From Marinimicrobium sp050113635 (GTDB lineage: Bacteria > Pseudomonadota > Gammaproteobacteria > Pseudomonadales > Cellvibrionaceae): DNA of 64,000 nt. Position numbers and translations under genes: made by a program. Positions 27,068-35,629 of this stretch are shown here, piece by piece. The stretch covers positions 1,116,001-1,180,000 of the forward strand of contig NZ_JBNJLT010000001.1 of NCBI RefSeq assembly GCF_050113635.1. The letters run 5' to 3'. Below the pieces are notes generated by a model. That model was not told where the DNA came from, ran no database searches, and saw only the letters and a program-made list of their open reading frames with translations. Within the stretch, counting starts at the first letter, position 1. Every line of letters begins with the position of its first letter.

Positions 27068-29353
27068 ATGAATAATAAAATGACAAAAGCCTGGGTATTG
27101 AGCGCACTCGCGCTCACACTGACGGCCTGTGGGGGCAGCAGCTCTAACGACAACGCCTCATCCAGTGCCAGCAGTGAACCCAGCAGCTCTAGTGAACCCA
27201 CCAGCTCATCGTCCAGTGAACCCAGCAGTTCAAGTTCTTCCAGTGTGGCAGCGGAATGGACGCTGGTCTGGGAAGATGATTTCGAAGGCGATGCCATCGA
27301 TTCCAGCAAATGGGAACATGAAGTGAACTGCTGGGGCGGCGGCAATAATGAAGCCCAGTGCTATACCGACAGCTCCGACAATAGCTTTGTCGCTGACGGA
27401 TTCCTCAACATAGTGGCACAACGAGAAGCCGAGCCCTTCTGCGGTCCGGCCACCAATCAGGAAGACCCCAACTACGATCCGAGCGACACCTCTGTTTGTA
27501 AGGATTACACCTCAGCCCGACTGCGCACCCGAGACCAGGGCGACTGGCAATATGGCCGCATGGAAATTCGCGCCAAGATGCCCGCTATCGGCGAGGGAGT
27601 CTGGCCTGCTATCTGGATGCTGCCCACCGATAACGCCTACGGCGGCTGGCCCCACAGCGGCGAAATCGATATTTTTGAGGCGTTCCAACCCGGCGTCAGC
27701 GGCCCACAACCCACTGGCGAAGCCAATGAAATGCATGGCACTCTGCATTACGGGTACTCCTGGCCGTGGAACCAGAACACCGGTGCCTCTTACAATCCTC
27801 CCGAGAACATCTGGGAAGAGTTCCACACCTACGCCATTGAGTGGGAAGAAGGTGAGATCCGCTGGTATGTGGATGATGTTCTTTTCGCCCGCAACAGCGG
27901 CAACTGGTTTAGCTATTACTGGGGCGGCCAGGAAGTGGGTTATCAGGTGGCTGGCGCCGGAAGCGACAACCCCTTTGCACCCTTTGACCAACCCTTCCAC
28001 ATGATTTTGAACGTGGCGCTGGGCAATGGCGACTACGTGCCCCTTCCAACCTTTGACGTGACCGATGACGTCACCATGGCAGTGGATTTCGTAAAGGTGT
28101 ATGAATGTTCTGCCAACCCGGAAACCGGAAAAGGTTGTGAAACGCCTTCCGCCAACCCGGGCGTAGAAGCTACCGATATCGTCGGGCATCAGGCACCGCC
28201 GGCCGATTGGGATGTGCGTTGGTTGTATCGGGATGGTTTGCAGCCGTTTGAATCTGTTGTGGACGGCTCCGAGGTCACCACCGGTCTGACCCTAGGCCAG
28301 TATGCGTGTGGAGGAGATCCATGGTGTCCTCCGGAAGGTTCCAGCGTCTCAGCGACTGAACCGACCGTTACTGATGGTCCTGGCGGTAACACTGCCACCG
28401 TTTGGGATCTCGATTTTAGCGGTGTTAGTAACGCCTTTATTATCGTCGGCGATGCCTTGTCGGATGAGGCCCTCGACTTCGGTGGCGACATCAGCGGCAA
28501 CGGTCGGGCCGCCAATCTCGGTGAAATCAAGTTTGATTTGCGGGTACTGGACATCGACCCGGAAACCAAACTGCTCGTGAAACTGGATAGCGGCTACCCG
28601 AACAACAGCTATCACGAAATCGAAATTCCGCCCACGGGCGAATGGGCGGAAGTCGCCGTGCGGTTGTACACCTTGCAGCCCAACATTAACGAAGGCTACG
28701 CCACCCCGGTGGATTTCAGCAGCATCAAGAATCCCTTTGTGATCGAGCCGGTGGACGGTGACGCTCATGTGCAAATTGCCAATGTCCGGATTGTGTGTCA
28801 GGACAGCGAGGAATTTGGGGACTGCGATATCAAGCCGGAGGTGCCACCTGAGCCCATCACTGATGATATGGCTATTTTCGATGGTGATTTATCACCTGCA
28901 TGGGGTGACCCAGGGCTAGGTGTTTGGGAAGATGGTGGCCAAGATATCAGTATCGATGTGGTTTCTGATGTCGATATGGATGGAAGTGTTATTGAGTTAA
29001 CTTTCACACCAGTAGGTCTTGGAACCTTTTATATTCAAAGCAACACGCCAAAGGATCTCTCAGCATTTTCCGGAGGCAACCTGGTGTTTGATTTAAAAGT
29101 GATCAGTAATAATGGCAATACTGATGGTTTTCTCGTCAAAGCAGACTGTGGCCATCCCTGCGTGGGTGCTGAAATTCCAGTCTCTTTGCCAGCCGACAAT
29201 GATTGGCATGACATCACCGTACCTATCGCCAGCATTGCTGCCCAACCTGGTTTTAATATAGGGAGTGTTGATACACCCTTTTCTATTTGGCCAGTATTTG
29301 GTCAACAGGACGTCGTTTTTCGGGTAACCAATATCCGCTGGGAGCTGCCCTGA
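27068..29353 (+). CDS. GH16 laminarinase-type beta-glucanase lipoprotein with tandem C-terminal domains
   Basis: 761 residues. A lipoprotein signal (LTLTACGG) is followed by a poly-Ser/Glu/Pro linker (about 23-58) of the type common in Cellvibrio and Saccharophagus. The GH16 domain (about 60-345) has the catalytic EIDIFE with Glu199, Asp201 and Glu204. Two related beta-sandwich domains follow (about 375-580 and 595-761); both end in a ...NVRI / ...NIRW strand and resemble the ExoP-type galactose-binding-like domain. The likely substrate is beta-1,3-glucan (laminarin) at the cell surface. The last domain (28855-29345) is visibly AT-richer than the rest, suggesting separate origin. SD AAGAGG precedes the ATG. 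Confidence 0.9.
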   Translation: MNNKMTKAWVLSALALTLTACGGSSSNDNASSSASSEPSSSSEPTSSSSSEPSSSSSSSVAAEWTLVWEDDFEGDAIDSSKWEHEVNCWGGGNNEAQCYTDSSDNSFVADGFLNIVAQREAEPFCGPATNQEDPNYDPSDTSVCKDYTSARLRTRDQGDWQYGRMEIRAKMPAIGEGVWPAIWMLPTDNAYGGWPHSGEIDIFEAFQPGVSGPQPTGEANEMHGTLHYGYSWPWNQNTGASYNPPENIWEEFHTYAIEWEEGEIRWYVDDVLFARNSGNWFSYYWGGQEVGYQVAGAGSDNPFAPFDQPFHMILNVALGNGDYVPLPTFDVTDDVTMAVDFVKVYECSANPETGKGCETPSANPGVEATDIVGHQAPPADWDVRWLYRDGLQPFESVVDGSEVTTGLTLGQYACGGDPWCPPEGSSVSATEPTVTDGPGGNTATVWDLDFSGVSNAFIIVGDALSDEALDFGGDISGNGRAANLGEIKFDLRVLDIDPETKLLVKLDSGYPNNSYHEIEIPPTGEWAEVAVRLYTLQPNINEGYATPVDFSSIKNPFVIEPVDGDAHVQIANVRIVCQDSEEFGDCDIKPEVPPEPITDDMAIFDGDLSPAWGDPGLGVWEDGGQDISIDVVSDVDMDGSVIELTFTPVGLGTFYIQSNTPKDLSAFSGGNLVFDLKVISNNGNTDGFLVKADCGHPCVGAEIPVSLPADNDWHDITVPIASIAAQPGFNIGSVDTPFSIWPVFGQQDVVFRVTNIRWELP

Positions 29354-29376
29354 TAAAATCCGCCCACTGATGGGTT

Positions 29377-29412
29377 AAAAAAGCCGTAGCGCTAACACGC
29401 TACGGCTTTTTT
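29377..29412. terminator. Bidirectional terminator between laminarinase and znuA
   Basis: A perfect 15-base-pair stem AAAAAAGCCGTAGCG/CGCTACGGCTTTTTT with a 6-base loop. A and T runs on both sides let it serve both convergent genes. Confidence 0.92.
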
Positions 29413-29474
29413 CGTTACGAAAGAAAGTGTTAATGCCTTGCGGAGGATACTCGGTGAATTCGTGCAGGCAGCAC

Positions 29475-30410
29475 TTACCAAGGGGACAGGCACTCGACCA
29501 CGGCATCGGTCAAACCCGTCAACAACTCTTGGTAGGACGTGATTGCCTCAGAAGCACCCAGCAAATCCATTTCCCCCAATGACAACCCCATCTCATCGGC
29601 CAGATCGCGAGCCGCGCTCATATCGTAGTAGGGTTCCGTAAACAGGCAGCGGGCATCGCGCAATGTCTCGCGCAATTCGTACAAATGACGGGCACCGGGA
29701 CGTCGCTCCGGCGACAGGGTGACGGCCGCGACCTGACTCAAACCATAGTGCGCCACAAAATGGCGGTAACCTTCGTGATACACTGCAAACTTCCGGGAAC
29801 GTACCCGAGACAGGCGTTTGTTCAACTCGCTGTCCAACTCGTGCCAGCGGGATTGCCATTCCATCGCCTGGCGCCGGTATTGCTCAGCGTGCTCTGGCGC
29901 CACGACCGCAAGACGTTCCGCCAGCGCCCGGGCTATTACCCCGGCGTTGGCCGGATTGAGCCAGAGGTGGGGGTCGCGACCTTCGTGGTGATGATGGGCG
30001 TGATCGTGCTCACCGACGGTGTGAATGGACGCTTCGTCTTCACTGGGCCAGTTCAAGCCGGATAATTCGCCCACGGCCATTGTCCGTTCAGCCGGCACGT
30101 TCGCCAGAGGGCGACGCAAGAAGGTTTCCAGGTCCGGGCCCACCCACAGCACCAGGCTGGCACCGGACAGGCGCTGCATATCGGAGACCCGCAGCGGATA
30201 ATCGTGCGGTGACGCGTTGGCGGGCAGCAAATGGGAAACACGGCCCTGCTCCCCCACGACGGCCTCCGCGATCAACGCAAGAGGCTTGATGCTGGTCAGT
30301 ACGACAACCTCGGCCCGGGCGACCGGGGAGATCAGGGAAATTGGAGAGAGGCACAGCATAACGAGCAAAATGCCGGAAACGGTGTGACGCCAGGAAGGGC
30401 TTGCACTCAT
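29475..30410 (-). CDS. znuA: Zinc ABC transporter substrate-binding protein ZnuA
   Basis: Periplasmic high-affinity zinc receptor of 311 residues. A signal peptide ends at PVARA. The fold has a His-rich loop (HDHAHHHHEG, about residue 135) typical of zinc ZnuA, followed by DPHLWLNP, and the ligand regions KFAVYHEGY and FTEPYYD. The ATG at 30408-30410 is chosen over an upstream in-frame start because the signal peptide then begins normally. It is divergent from zur-znuC-znuB across a Zur box 69 bases away. Confidence 0.95.
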   Translation of the reverse strand: MSASPSWRHTVSGILLVMLCLSPISLISPVARAEVVVLTSIKPLALIAEAVVGEQGRVSHLLPANASPHDYPLRVSDMQRLSGASLVLWVGPDLETFLRRPLANVPAERTMAVGELSGLNWPSEDEASIHTVGEHDHAHHHHEGRDPHLWLNPANAGVIARALAERLAVVAPEHAEQYRRQAMEWQSRWHELDSELNKRLSRVRSRKFAVYHEGYRHFVAHYGLSQVAAVTLSPERRPGARHLYELRETLRDARCLFTEPYYDMSAARDLADEMGLSLGEMDLLGASEAITSYQELLTGLTDAVVECLSPW

Positions 30411-30478
30411 GAAGAAAAACTCGTCAATGATTCTGACACCCGTCAATGAAAGGATTCTCGCTAAACGGGATCGTAAAA

Positions 30479-30491
30479 GTTATAGTATAAC
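30479..30491. promoter_or_regulatory. Zur box between znuA and zur-znuCB
   Basis: GTTATAGTATAAC, a perfect palindrome around a central G, flanked by AAA and ACTTTC as in the E. coli znu operator. Its TATAGT/TATACT halves can be the -10 elements of the two divergent promoters, so Zur binding would block both. Confidence 0.9.
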
Positions 30492-30523
30492 ACTTTCATC
30501 GCTATTCCGAACACGTGACTCCT

Positions 30524-31030
30524 ATGACCGACACGCCACTTGCTTTCCGCCCACACAATCACGGCCATTGCGTCCGCTCGGCGCTCGCCTCGGCGCGCGG
30601 CTTGTGCTCCGAGCGCGGAGCCCGTCTCACCCCCTTGCGAGAGCAGGTGCTGGAGCTGGTTTGGCAGAGTCACCGGCCGCTGGGCGCTTACCAGTTGATG
30701 GACCAGCTCGCCGAGGCCTCGACTCGCCGCGTCGCCCCGCCAACGGTTTATCGCGCCCTGGATTTTCTGCTCGAGCAGGGGCTGATACACCGCATTAACA
30801 CCTTGAACGCGTATGTCGGTTGCCCCAGCCCGGAACATCGGCACGCCAGCCATTTCCTTCTCTGCCGCCACTGCGGCGTGGCGGTGGAAATGGACGATGA
30901 CGCCATTTCCCGGACCATTGGCGAGAACGCCCGTGAGGCCGGTTTTCTGTTAGAGAGTCACTCGTTGGAAGTTACCGGGCTGTGTCCAGATTGCAGGAGC
31001 CCGGACGGCGGGAGCCAGGGCCATGAATGA
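30524..31030 (+). CDS. zur: Zinc uptake regulator Zur (Fur family)
   Basis: Zinc-sensing repressor of 168 residues. A winged-helix domain (about 25-95, APPTVYRALDFLLEQGLI) precedes a dimerisation domain with the structural zinc cysteines in CRHC and CPDC. An N-terminal His/Cys-rich start (NHGHC) is usual in Zur. ATG at 30524; a GTG at 30515 is possible. It begins 33 bases after the Zur box, so it represses itself. Its stop overlaps znuC by 8 bases. Confidence 0.93.
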   Translation: MTDTPLAFRPHNHGHCVRSALASARGLCSERGARLTPLREQVLELVWQSHRPLGAYQLMDQLAEASTRRVAPPTVYRALDFLLEQGLIHRINTLNAYVGCPSPEHRHASHFLLCRHCGVAVEMDDDAISRTIGENAREAGFLLESHSLEVTGLCPDCRSPDGGSQGHE

Positions 31031-31778
31031 ACCGCTGCTGCAGGCCCGGCATGTGGGTGTACGCCGGGGCGGAAGAACTCTGTTGCACCGTGCCGACATG
31101 ACACTTGAAGCCGGTAAAATCGTGACGCTGATCGGCCCCAATGGGGCTGGCAAAACCACGCTGGTGCGCTGCGCTTTGGGACTGATTCAGCCCAGTGAGG
31201 GCCGGATTGAGCGTCGACCGGGGCTGCGCATTGGCTATATGCCCCAGAAACTGGCCATTGATCCCAGTCTGCCGCTCTGCGTGCGCCGTTTCCTCACCCT
31301 GGGTGGAAAGCCGCGACTGCCGTTGGAGCAAGTGCTGGAAATGACCGGCACCCAGCCCCTGGCCGAAGCCACCATGAGCAACCTGTCCGGTGGCGAAACC
31401 CAGCGCGTGCTGTTGGCGCGGGCACTTATGCGCGACCCGGACCTGCTGGTACTGGACGAACCGGTACAGGGCGTGGATGTTACCGGGCAAGAGGCCCTGT
31501 ACCGGCTGATCAATGATATCCGCCGGGAACGCCAGTGCGGCGTGCTGCTGGTGTCCCATGACTTACATCTGGTGATGGCCACCACAGACACCGTAATCTG
31601 TCTGAACCAGCATGTCTGCTGCCACGGCCACCCCGATCAGGTTACCAACGATCCGGCCTACCACGCGCTGTTTGGAGAACGCAGCCAATCCCTTGTGGCC
31701 CCCTACACACACCACCACGATCACCGCCACGACGATCACGGTAATATCGTTGAACAGGATTCGCCCCCTCATGCCTGA
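31023..31778 (+). CDS. znuC: Zinc ABC transporter ATPase ZnuC
   Basis: Cytoplasmic ATPase of 251 residues. Walker A is GPNGAGKTTLVR, signature LSGGETQRVLLARAL, Walker B LLVLDEPVQGVD, switch His in VSHD. It ends in a His/Asp-rich tail (THHHDHRHDDHG), common in ZnuC and probably zinc-binding. It overlaps zur at the start and znuB at the end by 8 bases each, indicating tight translational coupling. Confidence 0.96.
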   Translation: MNEPLLQARHVGVRRGGRTLLHRADMTLEAGKIVTLIGPNGAGKTTLVRCALGLIQPSEGRIERRPGLRIGYMPQKLAIDPSLPLCVRRFLTLGGKPRLPLEQVLEMTGTQPLAEATMSNLSGGETQRVLLARALMRDPDLLVLDEPVQGVDVTGQEALYRLINDIRRERQCGVLLVSHDLHLVMATTDTVICLNQHVCCHGHPDQVTNDPAYHALFGERSQSLVAPYTHHHDHRHDDHGNIVEQDSPPHA

Positions 31779-32556
31779 TTTTTTGCTGTATGCGCTGTTA
31801 GCCGGCCTTGGCGTAACCCTGGTGAGCGGACCGCTTGGCGCCCTGGTGGTGTGGCGCCGCATGGCCTACTTTGGTGACACATTGGCTCACTCAGCCCTGA
31901 TGGGTGTGACCTTCGGTTTGTTGCTGGATATCCACCTCAACCTGGCCGTCGCTATCGGCTGTCTGCTGCTGGCGCTGATTCTGGTGGCACTGCAAAACAA
32001 CCGGTTACTGGCCACGGATACGTTGCTGGGGATTCTCTCTCACTCCACCCTGGCTCTGGGCCTGATACTGGTGAGCCTGTTTACCCACAGCCGCATCGAC
32101 CTGCTCGGCTACCTGTTCGGCGACATACTGGCCGCCAGCCGAACGGATGTCATTACCATCTGGATCATTTCGGTTCTGGTGTCCGCCCTTCTGGTGGTGT
32201 TGTGGCGCCCTTTACTCGCCATCACCGTTCACGAAGACCTTGCGCGAGTGGAAGGCGTGCCCGTCACGCTCGTGCGCACCGCGTTGATGCTGTTGATGGC
32301 ACTGGTCATTGCCATCGCCATGAAGGTGGTAGGCGTGCTGCTGATTACCGCGTTACTGATTATTCCGGCGGCCGCCAGCCGACGGTTGACCCACTCTCCC
32401 GAAGCCATGGCATTCGTGGCCAGTTTGCTGGGTGGTCTCTCGGTACTCGGCGGGCTGGCGGCGTCTTTTTATTGGGATAGCCCGGCCGGACCGTCCATCG
32501 TGCTGTGCGCTACAGCCTGCTTTACTCTGTCTCTGTTGCGGCGCGCGGCGCCCTGA
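31771..32556 (+). CDS. znuB: Zinc ABC transporter permease ZnuB
   Basis: Inner-membrane permease of 261 residues with about eight hydrophobic helices and the ABC-3 family motif region AYFGDTLAHSALMGV. The ATG at 31771 lies inside the znuC stop region; an in-frame start at 31612 would lie deep in znuC and is rejected. Last gene of zur-znuC-znuB; no clear terminator follows. Confidence 0.95.
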   Translation: MPDFLLYALLAGLGVTLVSGPLGALVVWRRMAYFGDTLAHSALMGVTFGLLLDIHLNLAVAIGCLLLALILVALQNNRLLATDTLLGILSHSTLALGLILVSLFTHSRIDLLGYLFGDILAASRTDVITIWIISVLVSALLVVLWRPLLAITVHEDLARVEGVPVTLVRTALMLLMALVIAIAMKVVGVLLITALLIIPAAASRRLTHSPEAMAFVASLLGGLSVLGGLAASFYWDSPAGPSIVLCATACFTLSLLRRAAP

Positions 32557-32684
32557 TACCGTGCCTGAAAGAAAAATGTCTTCAATCACTTTCCTTGCTT
32601 AAAATTTGTGCAATACTTGGTGAGTAGTCCCGACGGTTATTTAACCCACCACGCCGCCGTGCGTGAGGCAAAAGGAAACTGCTT

Positions 32685-32900
32685 ATGGCCAACCCAAACG
32701 TTGTCATCGGTAGCGAATCCGTTCGCAGCGACACCATCGCCGCCAAAGTCCACCAGGACATTGCGTTTCTCACCGGTCGGCTGACCCGGCTCGAACGCCA
32801 GACCCACCCCAATCCACAGGTGTTGAGAGTCTATCGGGACATGCTCGAAAGTCGGTACGCCGTTCTGGAATGGCTGACTCAGGGTAGCGATCCCCACTGA
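32685..32900 (+). CDS. Small conserved-looking protein of unknown function
   Basis: 71 residues, with AAAAGGAAA before the ATG. It is hydrophilic and helical, has no signal peptide and no cysteine, and contains the stretch KVHQDIAFLTGRLTRLE then VYRDMLESRYAVLEWL. A real gene is supported by the ribosome binding site, codon use and placement between znuB and the Pho box. I do not recognise the family. Confidence 0.65.
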   Translation: MANPNVVIGSESVRSDTIAAKVHQDIAFLTGRLTRLERQTHPNPQVLRVYRDMLESRYAVLEWLTQGSDPH

Positions 32901-32918
32901 CGATTCTTAACGCTGCCG

Positions 32919-32958
32919 CTGTCACTCAATTGTCATGGCACTGTCGCGCTTTCGTCAC
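32919..32958 (+). promoter_or_regulatory. Pho box array (four PhoB half-sites)
   Basis: Four 7-base direct repeats at exactly 11-base spacing: CTGTCAC (32919), TTGTCAT (32930), CTGTCGC (32941), TCGTCAC (32952), with 4-base AT/GC spacers. This is the PhoB pattern CTGTCAT-N4-CTGTCAT. It lies 48 bases before the metallophosphoesterase ATG. Confidence 0.8.
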
Positions 32959-33005
32959 GCGGGCGCGGCAGACTGAGCCCGTCATCGTCAAACGGGACTG
33001 TTTCC

Positions 33006-33818
33006 ATGACCGACTCTCGCCCCTCTATTGCCGCTCGCACCGTCTGGATTTCGGACCTCCACCTGGGCAACCGGGATTGCAAAGCCCACTACCTGCTGCG
33101 CTTTTTGGATGACATTGAGTGCGACACGCTGTATCTGGTGGGTGATGTTATTGACTTCTGGGCCATGAAAAAGCGGTTTTGCTGGCCCGCCGAACACTAC
33201 CAGGTCATGCTCAAGCTCTACGAGCTGGCCAACAATGGCACACGGGTGATCTACGTGCCCGGCAACCACGACGAGCCGATGCGTCGCTTCGATGGCGACC
33301 TGTTCGGACCCATTGAAATTGCTCAGGAACACGAATACATCAGCGCTGATGGCCGCCGCTGGCTGATCATGCACGGCGATGCCATGGACGCCTACATCAA
33401 CCTGAGCTGGATTACCCGTTTTTGTGGCGACCTCGCCTACAACTTGCTGTTGTTCATCAACCGGTGGTCAAACCGATTCCGAGGCTGGTTTGGACGCCCT
33501 TATTTTTCATTGGCCGGACTGATCAAGAGCAATATCAAAGGCGCTCGGGCCGCCATTGAGACCTATCAGACAGAAGCCATGGAAGCAGCGAAGCGACGCG
33601 GCTTTGATGGCGTTATCTGCGGACACATTCACGCCGCCGCGCTGGTCGAGCAAAACGGCACTCATTACGCCAACACCGGCGACTGGATCGAAAGCTGCAC
33701 CGCTTTGCTGGAAGACGCCCAGGGCGAGATCCACTTGTTGCACTACAACGATCCCGTGCAGTGGCAAACGCATTGGACACGCCCCTTGCCTGCGAATAAT
33801 ACAGCGCAAGCCGCCTGA
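33006..33818 (+). CDS. PlcP-like metallophosphoesterase (LpxH-related)
   Basis: 270-residue calcineurin-type phosphoesterase. All metal motifs are present: SDLHLG, GDVIDFW, GNHDEP, HGDAMD and GHIHAA. The family (COG2908) is usually annotated UDP-2,3-diacylglucosamine hydrolase. It also contains PlcP, the phospholipase C that strips phospholipid headgroups in phosphate-starved rhizobia and marine bacteria. The central GLTY/GRPYFSLAG-like segment and the ending NTGDWIESCTA match my memory of PlcP better than of LpxH. The Pho box upstream supports PlcP, since lipid A synthesis would not need phosphate control. It is a single gene, followed convergently by the SGNH hydrolase. Confidence 0.75.
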   Translation: MTDSRPSIAARTVWISDLHLGNRDCKAHYLLRFLDDIECDTLYLVGDVIDFWAMKKRFCWPAEHYQVMLKLYELANNGTRVIYVPGNHDEPMRRFDGDLFGPIEIAQEHEYISADGRRWLIMHGDAMDAYINLSWITRFCGDLAYNLLLFINRWSNRFRGWFGRPYFSLAGLIKSNIKGARAAIETYQTEAMEAAKRRGFDGVICGHIHAAALVEQNGTHYANTGDWIESCTALLEDAQGEIHLLHYNDPVQWQTHWTRPLPANNTAQAA

Positions 33819-33860
33819 AACCGGAATCCCCAGAAGTCCGGCCAAACAACGGGCATTTCG

Positions 33861-34634
33861 CTAGCGGGTTTTTGACGGTAGCGTGCCCTTGGTCATCAAT
33901 GCGTCCACCAACGGTTTAAGGGCATCCGCCAACCGCTGATACCCCTCAGCGTTCGGGTGCAGTAGATCGGGCATGATCGCGCTGTTCAAGCGGCCCTGAC
34001 CATCGATAAACACCGTATTGAGGTTGGCGTAAAATACGCCGGGACGCTCCGCTAGCGAACGAATTCTCTGATTCACCGCACGGTTATTCACACGTTTGGG
34101 ATCGTCCGCCGTCTCGCCGCGAGGGAAAATCGCCAGCAACAAAATATTGGTATTCGGCAAACGGGTTTGCAGCTCTCCGATGATGTTGGTTACACCGGCG
34201 GCAATATCGTCCGGCGGGTCCATGCGGTGCCCCGTATTGTTGGTGCCGATCATCAGTACCACCAGTTTGGGATCAATACCGGTGACCTCGTTGTGCTGCA
34301 ATCGCCAGATTACATTTTCAGTGCGATCACCACTGAAGCCCAGGTTCAGGGTGCGCCACTGGCCAAACGTCTGGCCGAAAGCCTCGGCACCTTTTCCTTC
34401 CCAGCCCTGGGTGATGGAATCTCCCATAAACACCAGTTCAGGCCGGGTCGAGCGCAAGGCCAGTTTTTCTTCGTGGCGAGGCATCCACCAGTCGATGGCC
34501 CACTCCTCTTCCAGCGGCGCCGGGGTGAGGGCGGGCGGCACGCTGTCGGCGGCGTCCTTCGGCGTGTGTGTGGCGCTGCAAGCAGCCAGCGCACCCATGA
34601 GGACTGAAAAAGCAACGACTAGACAACGGTTCAT
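33861..34634 (-). CDS. SGNH/GDSL hydrolase lipoprotein
   Basis: 257 residues. Lipobox LAAC (Cys19). Esterase block I is FMGDSITQGW (Ser nucleophile), block II GFSGDRTENV, block III IGTNNTG, block V DLLHPNAEGY (Asp/His). This is the platelet-activating-factor acetylhydrolase-like branch, often carbohydrate acetylesterases in polysaccharide degraders. It ends against the PlcP-like gene. The substrate is unknown. Confidence 0.85.
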   Translation of the reverse strand: MNRCLVVAFSVLMGALAACSATHTPKDAADSVPPALTPAPLEEEWAIDWWMPRHEEKLALRSTRPELVFMGDSITQGWEGKGAEAFGQTFGQWRTLNLGFSGDRTENVIWRLQHNEVTGIDPKLVVLMIGTNNTGHRMDPPDDIAAGVTNIIGELQTRLPNTNILLLAIFPRGETADDPKRVNNRAVNQRIRSLAERPGVFYANLNTVFIDGQGRLNSAIMPDLLHPNAEGYQRLADALKPLVDALMTKGTLPSKTR

Positions 34635-34704
34635 AACACCAACTCCTCAATGGTTATTATTACAGCAGAAACGCCGCTCTCAACGGGGCAGTTCCGATCT
34701 TTCC

Positions 34705-35505
34705 CTAAAGATTATACGGTTCCAGATGTTTCGCAAGCTCAGCGGCCGCCTCGCACAACCGTCCAGCGGCTTCTTCCACGCTGCAACCATTATCCGGTCG
34801 GGATCGCACAAACGGCACGGTCAGAGCGGCAATCGCACCACGCGCGCCCTGTACAGGAACCGACAGGTCTGTAATGCCGTCCGTAAACTCACTGGGGGCT
34901 CTGACGTAGCCCAGCGCACGAGCCTCCCGGGCCCGCTGCGTGAAATCCTTCCATTCCGACGCTTTAAAACCGCAGCGCGCCTGCAGGCTCAACGGGTTTT
35001 TTTCACTCTGAAAACTGAATATCGCCAGCCCTGATGCTGAGCACTCGACAGGGCGTCGGTACCCCACTCGCACCGAAAAGCCCAGATCACCCGGGCTCTC
35101 TATGCGACCAACGACTACCACCTGCTCCCCGGAGAGAATCGACAGATGACAGGATTGACCAATATCGTGAGCCAGCGCATTCATCACTGGCATCGCCACG
35201 TCAATCAGGGTTTTGGTCGGTGCCCGGGAGATACCTAAAGTGAACAACTGATTGCTGAGCGTATATCCCTCACCCGTTCCCTCCACCGGGACGATGTAAC
35301 CCCGATACTCCAGCGCCAGAATCATCCGAAACAGTTCACTGACTGATCGCCCCAGACTTGCCGCGATTTGCGACGTTGTCAGGGGATCACCGCTGCGTGC
35401 AAGCAACTCCAACACATCCAGCCCCTTCTCCAGAGCTGGCGCGCGATATTTTCGTTCTTCTTCGCCCTTCCGACGGACAGCGGTTATAAAAGGTTGGTCA
35501 CTCAT
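34705..35505 (-). CDS. IclR-family transcriptional regulator
   Basis: 266 residues. N-terminal winged helix (about 25-90, LTTSQIAASLGRSVSELFRML-type recognition region) and C-terminal IclR ligand-binding domain (about 100-255). The ATG at 35503-35505 has GGGAGAG 5-6 bases upstream; an earlier in-frame start lacks one. IclR proteins usually control catabolism of aromatic or sugar-acid compounds. The genes on either side (SGNH hydrolase, SCO1) give no clear target, so the regulon is unknown. Confidence 0.9.
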   Translation of the reverse strand: MSDQPFITAVRRKGEEERKYRAPALEKGLDVLELLARSGDPLTTSQIAASLGRSVSELFRMILALEYRGYIVPVEGTGEGYTLSNQLFTLGISRAPTKTLIDVAMPVMNALAHDIGQSCHLSILSGEQVVVVGRIESPGDLGFSVRVGYRRPVECSASGLAIFSFQSEKNPLSLQARCGFKASEWKDFTQRAREARALGYVRAPSEFTDGITDLSVPVQGARGAIAALTVPFVRSRPDNGCSVEEAAGRLCEAAAELAKHLEPYNL

Positions 35506-35566
35506 TATTCTCTCCCGCGACAACCTCATCTCAAGGCCCGCGCCGTGATTTATTATGGTGGCCTTC

Positions 35567-35596
35567 TATATAACACACCCATAATTTGCCTGTAAA
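35567..35596 (-). promoter_or_regulatory. Probable sigma-70 promoter of the IclR gene
   Basis: Leftward TTTACA (35591-35596), 18-base spacer, TATATA (35567-35572). The gap region is AT-rich and the site is about 60 bases before the ATG. Confidence 0.5.
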
Positions 35597-35629
35597 ATAA
35601 AATTTATTATTGAAAAAAGGAGGGGGGGG

